From: JABAYQ01 sp018608925
GTDB lineage: Bacteria; Bacteroidota; Bacteroidia; Flavobacteriales; UBA7312
DNA: 34,817 nt
Assembly: GCA_037625715.1 (NCBI GenBank)
Contig: JASJHQ010000072.1
Coordinates: forward strand, 1 to 34,817
Direction of reading: 5' to 3'
Under the pieces are notes generated by a model. That model ran no database searches, had not been told where the DNA came from, and saw nothing but the letters and a program-made list of their open reading frames with translations. The translations under genes and the position numbers were made by a program. This document shows, one piece after another, positions 25,938-33,867 of the stretch; within the stretch, counting starts at the first letter, position 1; every line of letters starts with the position of its first letter.

Positions 25938-26782
25938 ATGAAAAAAACATACTACTTCTCATTAGTATTAATACTAATTCTTACCATACCATCATGCCTA
26001 ACTATGAGAAAGTCTGATGGCAGAATAATCAGAAAATTTAAGAAAGAAGGACTGCAAGCCCAAATAAAAACATTCGATTTTGAGGGAGCACAGTTAAGAT
26101 ATGTCATTTCCAAAACATTCAACAAGGAGCTTATTACGATTATATTTATTCACGGAGCCCCAGGTTCTAATTCCGACTACGAAGACTACCTAACAGACAA
26201 AGACCTCAACCAAGAAGCAAATTTAATTAGCATAGACAGACTAGGCTATGGCTATTCTGACTTTGGAAATTCACAAACATCGATAATGAAACAAGCCCAA
26301 AGCATTCAGAAGTTAATGGACAATCTGGGCACTTCTAATTTTATTGTTGTAGGCTGGTCGTTTGGAGGCCCTATTGCCGGACAAGTAGCTTTAAACAGAA
26401 GTGAAGAGGTAAAACATTTAATAATGCTAGCTCCCGCCCTTTCCCCAAATCATGAAAGATTTTTTAGAGCTGGCAAATTAGCCCAATACAATATTAGTAG
26501 ATGGATGGTTCCACTCCTTTTATAATGGCTCAAGAGAAAAAAATGGAACATGTGAAAGAACTCAAAAGACTCGAAAAACTTTGGCCCACACTTAAAGTAC
26601 CTATCACCTATTTACACGGTTCGGATGACGCATTAGTACCATATGATGGAAACATCAATTTTGCTATAGACACTTTCAACGACAGCCTACTTACCACCAA
26701 AACAATAAATGGAAGCGGGCATATATTCCCTATGACTAATATGGAAATAGTTAAACAAGTTATTATGGGAATTTTAGAATAG
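25938..26782 (+). pseudogene. Alpha/beta-hydrolase lipoprotein interrupted by a one-base frameshift
   Basis: Two overlapping frames make up one hydrolase. The first (25938-26525) has a signal with a lipobox-like end (LTIPSC, Cys20), the oxyanion HGAPGS motif and the nucleophile S141 in GWSFGG. It stops at TAA 26523-26525. The second frame (open from before 26501 to 26782) carries the rest: KVPITYLHGSDDALVP with D230 or D231 and GSGHIF with H262 (numbered as if joined). Adding one T to the four-T run at 26518-26521 restores one 281-residue protein that reads ...RWMVPLLFIMAQEKK..., complete with Ser-Asp-His triad. No slippery heptamer of the X-XXY-YYZ kind is present at the junction. Thus it is either a sequencing error in a T-run or a recent inactivating deletion. 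The promoter and lipoprotein signal are intact. The substrate is unknown. Confidence 0.85.
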
Positions 26783-26795
26783 CATAGATTAATAG

Positions 26796-26803
26796 TATAT
26801 TTG
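26796..26803 (+). promoter_or_regulatory. -7 promoter box of the T9SS esterase gene
   Basis: TATATTTG followed by AACA, a perfect TAnnTTTG match, 25 bases before the ATG at 26829. AAACAAG lies a few bases before the start codon. Confidence 0.6.
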
Positions 26804-26828
26804 AACAACCTTTTTAAACAAGTATACA

Positions 26829-28268
26829 ATGCGCTATCTTTTCTTGATTATATCATTAGCATCCCCTTTCCTATCTATGTCGCAATGCGATGAAGGAGAA
26901 TACCTACTTACACTAACAACAACTACAGGAGAATATGCTGAAGAAATAGCTTGGACCTTGTACTCAAACGACGATTGGACAGCACAAAACGGCAACTCCT
27001 TAGCCGATTTTTCTGGAAATCAAAACTATCAAACAACAACTCAAGAAATTTGCTTGCAAAGCTCAGGCTGCTATGTCATTCATGGTACGGACGACTATGA
27101 CGATGGATGGGAAGGTGGCTCGCTACAGGTAGAGGGACTCAATCTAAACGAAACATTTGAAATGAATAATGGATCAAATATTTATTGGTTTTTCGAAATA
27201 GAGTCAGACCCTTGTCAGTTAGAAATACCAGGATGTACCGATCAAAACGCAGTCAACTACGATCAGTTTGCTACTATAGATAACGGCTCTTGTATTGACT
27301 TCATAAATTTCGATCACGATAATAGCAACAGAAGATACCTTTTGCATATCCCTCTAAACTTAAGTCCGGATGCACCTTTGGTATTTGTATTTCATGGCTA
27401 CTCCGGAAACCCATTAGACATTATGAATTATTCTAAGATGAACGAAATAGCCGATGCTAACGGATTTGCGGTTTGTTATCCTGAAGGGTCAATGGATCAG
27501 AGCAACAATTTATATTTTAATGTCAATTATGACATGCATAGTAATTCTAACGTAGATGATATAGACTTCACTAGAAGCCTAGCCCAATACTTACAAGAAA
27601 CACACAACCTGAGCTCAACTAAAACCTTTAGTACAGGAATGTCTAACGGAGGAGACTTCAGCTATATGCTAGCATGCCAAGCGAGCGATATTTTTCGAGC
27701 AATAGCTCCTGTAGCTGGGATGATTATGCTAGACATTTACAACGATTGCGATAATGCAAATCCGATTCCTGTTTTCGAAATTCACGGAACTCAAGATAAC
27801 GTTACTCCTTACCAGGGAGATTTAAATAACGATGAGGGCTGGGGTGCATTTTTAGATATCCCATCTACTATTGATTATTTTGTTGAGAAAAACGGACTCA
27901 CAGAACTAGAAATCGACACACTAGAAAACATTGACACTGATGACAATAGCTATGTTATTAGCTACGTACATTCTTCTCCAAACACAAATAACGAAGTTTG
28001 GCTATACAAAGTGAAGGGCGGAGGACACGATTGGCCAGGAGCATATGGAAATATGGATATTAATTCTAGTGAGAAAATATGGGAATTCTTTAGTCAAACT
28101 CTTAACACAGAACCAACTTCAATTGTTCAGAACAATATTACTCCATCTAAAGAATTAGTCAAGATTGTTAATCTTTTAGGACAAGAAACTAAAGAGACAT
28201 TCAACACTCCCCTTTTCTACATCTATAAAAATGGGGTTGTAGAGAAAAGACTAATTATTAATAAATAG
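26829..28268 (+). CDS. Secreted PHB-depolymerase/feruloyl-esterase-like protein with T9SS tail
   Basis: This 479-residue exported esterase has a signal peptide (1-19), a beta domain with the DDYDDGWEGG stretch (about 22-130), one GCTDQNAVNYDQFATIDNGS calcium-loop-like motif (about 136-156), then an alpha/beta-hydrolase domain (about 165-415) resembling poly(3-hydroxybutyrate) depolymerase/LpqC-type esterases. The catalytic set is visible: HGYSG oxyanion region (about 187), S272 in GMSNGG, D323 in HGTQDN and H400 in GGGHDWPG. The last 40 residues (ELVKIVNLLGQETKE ... VVEKRLIIN) form the short T9SS sorting tail seen in Flavobacteria. The polymer or ester substrate is unknown. Its stop directly abuts that of the convergent nuclease. 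Confidence 0.88.
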   Translation: MRYLFLIISLASPFLSMSQCDEGEYLLTLTTTTGEYAEEIAWTLYSNDDWTAQNGNSLADFSGNQNYQTTTQEICLQSSGCYVIHGTDDYDDGWEGGSLQVEGLNLNETFEMNNGSNIYWFFEIESDPCQLEIPGCTDQNAVNYDQFATIDNGSCIDFINFDHDNSNRRYLLHIPLNLSPDAPLVFVFHGYSGNPLDIMNYSKMNEIADANGFAVCYPEGSMDQSNNLYFNVNYDMHSNSNVDDIDFTRSLAQYLQETHNLSSTKTFSTGMSNGGDFSYMLACQASDIFRAIAPVAGMIMLDIYNDCDNANPIPVFEIHGTQDNVTPYQGDLNNDEGWGAFLDIPSTIDYFVEKNGLTELEIDTLENIDTDDNSYVISYVHSSPNTNNEVWLYKVKGGGHDWPGAYGNMDINSSEKIWEFFSQTLNTEPTSIVQNNITPSKELVKIVNLLGQETKETFNTPLFYIYKNGVVEKRLIINK

Positions 28269-29237
28269 CTAGTGCTGCCAACAATACCTACGATCGATAG
28301 CAGCATTTCTTTTACATCGACTTCCCGACTTGGTAGTTGCATTGCACCTACCTTTATAGCTTGATTTAGATGGGGCTACATAATCGGATGACTGGTTTTT
28401 ATGAGCATAACAATAACCATTCTCATTTTTAGTGCTGTTACCACATCTACTAGAAGTACTCTTAGCAATACCCTTACATCGCCCTGCGCTGACTGACGAA
28501 CTACTCTTTGACGGCATAGAAGAAGCGCTAAAATCCCAACTACTTAGCTGTTTAGTAGACTCTAAACTATTTTCTACTTGATCATTTAACTGATGAAAAA
28601 AATCAATTCCAGTCAGATCTTCTATATAATCAACCGATACAACATAAAAACTTAGATGCGAAGTAATTTTCTGATTAGGCATTACTAATCCGACCATTTT
28701 TTGGCTTTGCTCTGAATAAATAATTTTATAATAATGAGAGGGGACAGAAACCTCATTAGAACCTATACTAGCAAGATTATTATTAAAAACCCCTCCTGTA
28801 ACAACATACATTTCTCCCTCGCTAAGAACCCAACTCCTAACAAGCGATTCTAATTTCTTCCACCCTCCTCTATTAAAAGAAGGATTTTGTGGAGACATAT
28901 TAGACATGTAAAAAGATTCTGACATTGCAGCGTGAGATATTTTCATATCTGCGGCAGGCGCCAAATGACCTCTGTCATAGCCCGACTTGTAATAATCAGA
29001 TTTAGAAGCCGAAGATGTCTTTACTTTTGAGTCTGAACGAAAATTATCTGTTCTTGAAAAGCTACCATTTATCATCTGAGGGCTTAGCTTATAATATACC
29101 CATTGTGCTTGTTCGTCTTCTTCGCTGTATGATAAAGAGTAATAAGAATGATTAACTAATTCACCATTTGACTTAGGGAGATAGTCTTGACATATTCCTA
29201 CAAAAGGAATAAGAAATAAAACAAAAAATAGTTTCAT
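28269..29237 (-). CDS. Secreted DNA/RNA non-specific endonuclease with two C/H motifs
   Basis: This 322-residue protein has a signal peptide (1-16, VGICQ) and a NUC1-type beta-beta-alpha-metal nuclease domain (about 35-225). The active site is YDRGHLAPAADM with D88-R89-G90-H91, the general base being H91; SNMSPQNPSFNRG (about 112-124) holds the metal-binding Asn. After a serine-rich linker come two copies of a short cysteine-histidine motif: C254, C265, C276, H279 and C298, C308, C319, H322, the very end of the protein. This RC-x-TTKSGSRC-x-YCxxH pattern is the DUF5763-type motif, likely to bind zinc. No T9SS tail is seen, so it may be periplasmic or released. Roles in nutrient DNA digestion or defence are possible. 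Confidence 0.92.
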   Translation of the reverse strand: MKLFFVLFLIPFVGICQDYLPKSNGELVNHSYYSLSYSEEDEQAQWVYYKLSPQMINGSFSRTDNFRSDSKVKTSSASKSDYYKSGYDRGHLAPAADMKISHAAMSESFYMSNMSPQNPSFNRGGWKKLESLVRSWVLSEGEMYVVTGGVFNNNLASIGSNEVSVPSHYYKIIYSEQSQKMVGLVMPNQKITSHLSFYVVSVDYIEDLTGIDFFHQLNDQVENSLESTKQLSSWDFSASSMPSKSSSSVSAGRCKGIAKSTSSRCGNSTKNENGYCYAHKNQSSDYVAPSKSSYKGRCNATTKSGSRCKRNAAIDRRYCWQH

Positions 29238-29259
29238 TGAAATCTTGTTAAGGATATTT

Positions 29260-29267
29260 CAAATATA
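29260..29267 (-). promoter_or_regulatory. -7 promoter box of the nuclease gene
   Basis: The reverse strand reads TATATTTG then AAAT, a perfect TAnnTTTG, 22 bases before the ATG. Downstream comes CTTAACAAGA (29243-29252), 5 bases before the start, identical to the element before the 1281-residue LRR gene. Confidence 0.6.
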
Positions 29268-29307
29268 CAAACAAACGAAAAACACTAAAATTAAGAAGGC
29301 TTAGTGC

Positions 29308-29631
29308 TTACTTTTTCAAAATTTGATCGGCAAATGCTTTAGCGTCAACACAATACTTGTCGTCACCTTGTAATTTCCATTCTCCGGTTTTATCGATGTA
29401 ATAACGAACGGTTTTTTCTACAACTTCAGAATATCCTCCGTAAGAGCTTAGCATAGTCTGAACTTCTTCCATGTATTCCGTTCTACTCATATCACCTCTT
29501 AGCACCAAGCTCCATAGCCTATTAATACGCTTAGACTTCTCTTTATAAACAGGGTCTTTTGTTTTATAAGCCATTAAGAAAAGAGAAAGTGCTTTCGCTT
29601 CTGGAGTTGGTTTTTCTGATTTATTTGTCAT
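29308..29631 (-). CDS. Small cytoplasmic protein of unknown function (107 aa)
   Basis: I do not recognise the family. The protein has no signal peptide or membrane segment. It is helical and rich in lysine and glutamate, with one tryptophan-leucine helix (INRLWSLVLRGDMSRTEYMEEV, about 37-58), a tyrosine-glycine pair (SSYGGY) and a single cysteine near the C-terminus (KYCVDAKAFADQI). It may form a helical bundle or a DNA- or protein-binding adaptor, but nothing shows which. It is a single gene with its own promoter box at 29680-29687 and a 48-base leader, and it precedes the nuclease by 70 bases. It ends in LKK. Confidence 0.7.
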   Translation of the reverse strand: MTNKSEKPTPEAKALSLFLMAYKTKDPVYKEKSKRINRLWSLVLRGDMSRTEYMEEVQTMLSSYGGYSEVVEKTVRYYIDKTGEWKLQGDDKYCVDAKAFADQILKK

Positions 29632-29679
29632 TCTTGTAGATGAATTAAAATGTAAAGATTAGTTATATCTAAGATGGTT

Positions 29680-29687
29680 CAAAGATA
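29680..29687 (-). promoter_or_regulatory. -7 promoter box of the 107-residue protein gene
   Basis: The reverse strand reads TATCTTTG then AACC, a perfect TAnnTTTG, 48 bases before the ATG at 29631. Confidence 0.5.
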
Positions 29688-29721
29688 TAAAAGAATGCAT
29701 ATGAAAACTTCACAAACGAAC

Positions 29722-32700
29722 TTATTGAAGAATAAGCTTATGATTGCTTAATCCGTCTGGTGTTTTTATTGACAAATTATAAATTCCTTTAGAATAGTTG
29801 GACAAATCTATTTGAAAATACGCCTGTCCGTTTGATCTAACTTTTTCAAAATATATTTTTTCTCCAAGAATGCTATTTACAGATAAATCAATTTCATTAA
29901 GTGAATAAAAACTAATATTGAAAATACTAGAAGAAGGGTTAGGATATACTTTGAAATCATAAACAGATGCGATATAACTATCAATGCTTGTTGCATCTAA
30001 CCAGCTAACATTAATTGAAGAGGTAGACGAACACAAGCTTTGAGCATCTGTAACAGTTACCGTATAAATTCCGTTGGTGTCAATACTTATTGTTTGAGTA
30101 CTTTCATCGGTATTCCAATTATAAAGTAAATTATCGAAGTTAGTAGCCTCTGCGCTAAGAGCATCGTCAATAAAATCAACAAACATATTTACTTCAGGAC
30201 TGTAACTAACCGTGTAGGTAGTATTAACTACACTATCGCAGCCGTTAGCCAAAACAATAGTTTCAGAATTAACGAATGACTCTTGGTAATAAACACCATC
30301 GAGCTCAAAGCCGTCACAAATTAAAAATTCTTGTTCGTAAACTTGAGGATAAGCACAGCTACCATTGTCTTGATTAGCGAATGGATTATAATTACAAGCT
30401 AATTGATCCGTACAACCCAATTGTTCGATAGGTAAGCAGAACTGGATGGTAGTAAGATCAGAACCAATTGCTGGCTCTACATCTAGCACCTGATAGCCTG
30501 AAGAATAAATTTCTATAGAACCACCAATCCAATTAATTAAATTTAGCTGATAACAAGCGTTAGCCATACAAATAAAATCAGTGCTTACAGAATCTGTATT
30601 ATTAGGATATCCTTCCATAGAAGCAAAAAACAGATCGTTCTGATTTAAGTCAACAAGATTCCAATACGACTGACCAACCTCCTGACCCGTATTTACAACA
30701 ATAGATATTGAGTTTTGATAACAACAGGAGCCATCGTTTAATTCAGCAAGTTCATTAAAGTTAGTTGAAAGAGGATCGTTACAACCTAAAACTGGAGGGT
30801 ACTCACAACTGTTATCGTCACAAATATAATTAGGGCTATAATTTAATGCCTCAGGATCGGTACAACCAAACTGACCATTTACAGTAGTTATTAAATCGGC
30901 ATTAATACTGTACTGAGTGCCGTAAGGGATGTTTGAAACCTGATAGCCATTAGCACCAGCACCAACAAGCGGACTGAATTGCCAAGAATCATTAGTTGCA
31001 GACCATAAAACAGGATAGTTTCTAAACTGATTGGCGAAGGAATCAAAAACAACAGTAGCCTGAGTTCCATCGCTATTATGTAAACCATGAATAGAGGCTC
31101 CATCGTTCCATTGAGAACAAATAGGTTTATTCTGAATATGAGTTTCTATTACATTACTTCCTTCATATAAATAAAGTGTGGAGGAGAATAGCTCTTGTTC
31201 GCAAGAAAACATTGGCACATCCTTCCATCTTATAATAAATACTCTATTAGGAGCTGTTCCGTAGGTAGTATAATAAATACTTCCTCCCAGTGCAGGGTTT
31301 AAATCTTGGAAGGGCGCCATTATTGCGTTTGAGGGATTGGCAGCAGACGGAATTGCATCATTAATACTCCAATTAGAATACATATTGGCTTCTAAAATAT
31401 TAAACGATAAGAAGTTATTAGAACTGATTAAACATTGGTCATACTGAACTCCATTGTAAACAAAATCAAAGCCAATGTTAATGACGTCAGAAAAAACATC
31501 ATCAAGAGTCATATCTATTTGTGTCATTTGCAATTGATCATTTTCAATAATAGAAGTCAGATTAATAGTCGAGCTAGCTAATGTGTCAACGCAATTATTC
31601 TCACTAAATCCGATAATCAAAAAAGTATCGGCAGGCAAACAACCAAAAACAGCTCCCATATTTAGGTAATCAATACATGCCTCGGAATAAGATACCCAGT
31701 TGTTATTTTCAAGAATTTGGATGTCATACTGGTATAACGAAAAAGTAGAAACCTCAATGCTAGCAGAATACTCATTACAATATGTTGGTGTTACGGACAC
31801 CAAACTCAAACTGCAATAATTGCAGCTACCATCATCCACAATAGCTTCCGGATTAAAATTCAATGCCGCATCATCGGTACAACCAAATGTTAATGGATTG
31901 TAATTAAGGAAAATTTGGTAACTCTCGCCACAGCCTAAACTATCTGTAATCTCAATAAAGTAATCACCAGTTTCAAGACCGCTAAGTTCAAATTGTGCGT
32001 TTACGCTTGTAGCTTCATAAAAATAATTGGCTGGGCCCGAAACAAATATATCATAATCAGGATAACCAGAAATTATATTAAAAAAGATAGATCCGTCAAA
32101 CGAATATATAGTAGAACTAGGTGTGGTAGAATAGCTTAAGTCCAGACTATAATCGACAATATTAAAATACTCAGAATAAAAACAATTTGTATTTGGCAAA
32201 TAGGCGTTTAACAGATAAGCACCAGGAGCTAAAATCTGAGTGTATATTTGAAATGAATCTAATATAGAACCGAAAATTTCTTGATTATTTAAATTTACAA
32301 TCTCTACAACTACATCCGCTAAATTAACAGAAGAATTTAAATTAACAGAAACCGATCCTTGGACATTTGGGTTTACAAATTGACCGTTATCGCTAGAGCA
32401 AAGGATATCGTTAGTTACTATATCAATTAATAAATCGCATTGGTCAGAACCTCCGTAAGAGCAGGTCTCACTAAAATAATGTTGAGGGTCTATAAATTCT
32501 GACCAGTTTGCAGCACATTGGTTATCATCAACCAAAATGCAATCTAGCTGACCGTTTCCGTAAGAAATTATTCCATTTGTTGGAAAATCAGGTTCTCCCC
32601 AATAGTGAGCAAAATTTTGACAATTACCATTTTGAAGATTCAGCTCATAAAGGCTATTATTACTTACATCTAATGATTCTAAATTTGCATTATTACTTAA

Positions 32701-33567
32701 ATCAAGAGTTGTAAGCTGATTACCAGAACAAATAAGTGACTGTAAATAACTGTTATTAGTCAAGTCTAAATTAGCAAGTAGATTGTTAGAACAATAAAAA
32801 GAATTTAAATTTAAATTATTAGATAAATCGATACTTTCAATTTCATTATTATCAATAGAAGCAGAATATAAATTAGTATTATTACTTAAATCAAGAGTGC
32901 TAAGTTGGTTTGAGAAACACCATAAATACTCTAAATTAGTGTTATTACTTAAGTCAAGAGTTGTAAGCTGATTGTTACCGCCATAAAAATATGTCAGAAG
33001 AGTGTTAGAGCTTAAATCAATGCTGGAAATTGAGTTGTTGTTAATATATAGATAGTTCAAGGAAATAAAATCTTCAATTCCAGTTAAATCAAAAATCTGC
33101 ATACCTCCAACATTTAAAGAAGTAACAGAATTAATACTATCGGTAACTACATAGTTATCCAAAACATCGTCATAACCTAAATCAATCAGTGCCAGCTCGA
33201 AGTTGTCGTCTGGCACATAGGTAAGGGTTTGGCTTTGTAAAACCGTAATTTGGCCTACCATCCCCTGTCCGGCAAATGGTGTGCTAACGTAGTAAAACGT
33301 ACCTAGTTGGCTAAGCACAACAAAGCCATCATTATATAGGGCAAAGCCTCCGTTAGATTGTGTGCCAAAATCTTCATACACTTGCTGGGAAACTTCAACG
33401 GCATTGCTCTGACCTAAGCCATAAAAATAAACAGTATCGCCTTGGTTTACTGTTAAGTAAGAAGGAGAGAAATCTGAAACGAATGCTTCAACAACATGAG
33501 AAGTTGGAGCTTGGCTAAAACCAAAAAAAGGAATCAATAAGACCAATAAGGTATATAATGCTTTCAT
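29722..33567 (-). CDS. Large T9SS-secreted cupredoxin-like/leucine-rich-repeat protein
   Basis: This 1281-residue exported protein is read from ATG 33567, which begins the signal peptide MKALYTLLVLLIPFFGFSQ; an earlier ATG at 33615 adds 16 residues that would spoil it. Domains in order: a plastocyanin-like cupredoxin domain (about 20-115), an LRR cap (PDDNFELALIDLGYDD) and six 21-residue leucine-rich repeats (about 183-308), a beta-rich region, a domain typical of Bacteroidetes surface proteins (about 660-870, FDFVYNGVQYDQCLISSNN and NAIMAPFQDLNP), four GCTD/GCND-type motifs (near 562, 901, 928, 1051), and the C-terminal type A T9SS sorting domain (about 1200-1281, VYPNPSSS to HKLILQ). It is likely surface-attached, with an adhesin or binding role. 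No enzyme motif is visible. It is a single gene. Confidence 0.9.
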   Translation of the reverse strand: MKALYTLLVLLIPFFGFSQAPTSHVVEAFVSDFSPSYLTVNQGDTVYFYGLGQSNAVEVSQQVYEDFGTQSNGGFALYNDGFVVLSQLGTFYYVSTPFAGQGMVGQITVLQSQTLTYVPDDNFELALIDLGYDDVLDNYVVTDSINSVTSLNVGGMQIFDLTGIEDFISLNYLYINNNSISSIDLSSNTLLTYFYGGNNQLTTLDLSNNTNLEYLWCFSNQLSTLDLSNNTNLYSASIDNNEIESIDLSNNLNLNSFYCSNNLLANLDLTNNSYLQSLICSGNQLTTLDLSNNANLESLDVSNNSLYELNLQNGNCQNFAHYWGEPDFPTNGIISYGNGQLDCILVDDNQCAANWSEFIDPQHYFSETCSYGGSDQCDLLIDIVTNDILCSSDNGQFVNPNVQGSVSVNLNSSVNLADVVVEIVNLNNQEIFGSILDSFQIYTQILAPGAYLLNAYLPNTNCFYSEYFNIVDYSLDLSYSTTPSSTIYSFDGSIFFNIISGYPDYDIFVSGPANYFYEATSVNAQFELSGLETGDYFIEITDSLGCGESYQIFLNYNPLTFGCTDDAALNFNPEAIVDDGSCNYCSLSLVSVTPTYCNEYSASIEVSTFSLYQYDIQILENNNWVSYSEACIDYLNMGAVFGCLPADTFLIIGFSENNCVDTLASSTINLTSIIENDQLQMTQIDMTLDDVFSDVINIGFDFVYNGVQYDQCLISSNNFLSFNILEANMYSNWSINDAIPSAANPSNAIMAPFQDLNPALGGSIYYTTYGTAPNRVFIIRWKDVPMFSCEQELFSSTLYLYEGSNVIETHIQNKPICSQWNDGASIHGLHNSDGTQATVVFDSFANQFRNYPVLWSATNDSWQFSPLVGAGANGYQVSNIPYGTQYSINADLITTVNGQFGCTDPEALNYSPNYICDDNSCEYPPVLGCNDPLSTNFNELAELNDGSCCYQNSISIVVNTGQEVGQSYWNLVDLNQNDLFFASMEGYPNNTDSVSTDFICMANACYQLNLINWIGGSIEIYSSGYQVLDVEPAIGSDLTTIQFCLPIEQLGCTDQLACNYNPFANQDNGSCAYPQVYEQEFLICDGFELDGVYYQESFVNSETIVLANGCDSVVNTTYTVSYSPEVNMFVDFIDDALSAEATNFDNLLYNWNTDESTQTISIDTNGIYTVTVTDAQSLCSSTSSINVSWLDATSIDSYIASVYDFKVYPNPSSSIFNISFYSLNEIDLSVNSILGEKIYFEKVRSNGQAYFQIDLSNYSKGIYNLSIKTPDGLSNHKLILQ
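32644..33021 (-). repeat. Six tandem 63-bp leucine-rich-repeat units
   Basis: Within the 1281-residue protein gene, six units of 21 codons repeat the pattern (I/L)DLSNNxxL...N(Q/E/L)L. They vary in sequence at DNA level, so the array is old and selected as protein rather than newly duplicated. Confidence 0.8.
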
Positions 33568-33588
33568 AATATTCTTGTTAAGAGGATT

Positions 33589-33596
33589 CAAATATA
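33589..33596 (-). promoter_or_regulatory. -7 promoter box of the LRR protein gene
   Basis: The reverse strand reads TATATTTG then AATC, a perfect TAnnTTTG, 21 bases before the ATG. CTTAACAAGA (33573-33582) follows and ends 5 bases before the start, as for the nuclease gene. Confidence 0.6.
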
Positions 33597-33681
33597 TGAA
33601 AATAGCAATAAACACAGAAAAGCAACAAAACTAGAGCTAGTTAAATGCTTTTAGGAAGAACTATATAAGCTTTAAGAGAAC

Positions 33682-33867
33682 TTATTTTGAGCCTTGCTCC
33701 TTGGCTTCGATAGCTTCTATTTTTTGTAAAACATCAAAAGCTTCTTTTTCTAATCTATCGCTTTCTTTTCTGTTAGACTTGGAAAGAATGAAAGCCTCTT
33801 TCTTCTTTTTGTCATACAATTCGAAAAGCTTGTCTTTCTCCGATTTCTTTTTAAATAATCCGAACAT
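33682..33867 (-). CDS. Lacal_2735 family small protein
   Basis: This 61-residue protein begins MFGLFKKKSEKDKL, the opening of the Lacal_2735 family of small Bacteroidetes proteins. It is a single charged helix or helical hairpin of lysine and glutamate heptads (KKKKEAF, RKESDRLEKEAFDVL) with a short aromatic N-terminal anchor, suited to membrane-surface or coiled-coil contact. The function is unknown. It has a promoter box 25 bases upstream and is followed by the LRR gene promoter region, so it is probably transcribed alone. The short length is normal for the family. Confidence 0.8.
   Translation of the reverse strand: MFGLFKKKSEKDKLFELYDKKKKEAFILSKSNRKESDRLEKEAFDVLQKIEAIEAKEQGSK

Noticed and set aside
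26510..26530. Programmed -1 ribosomal frameshift in the hydrolase
   Set aside because: The codons CTC CTT TTA TAA do not form an X-XXY-YYZ slippery site and no strong downstream hairpin is seen.
32644..33021. CRISPR-like or DNA-level tandem repeat
   Set aside because: The 63-base periodicity follows codons of leucine-rich repeats and the units differ in sequence; there are no spacers.
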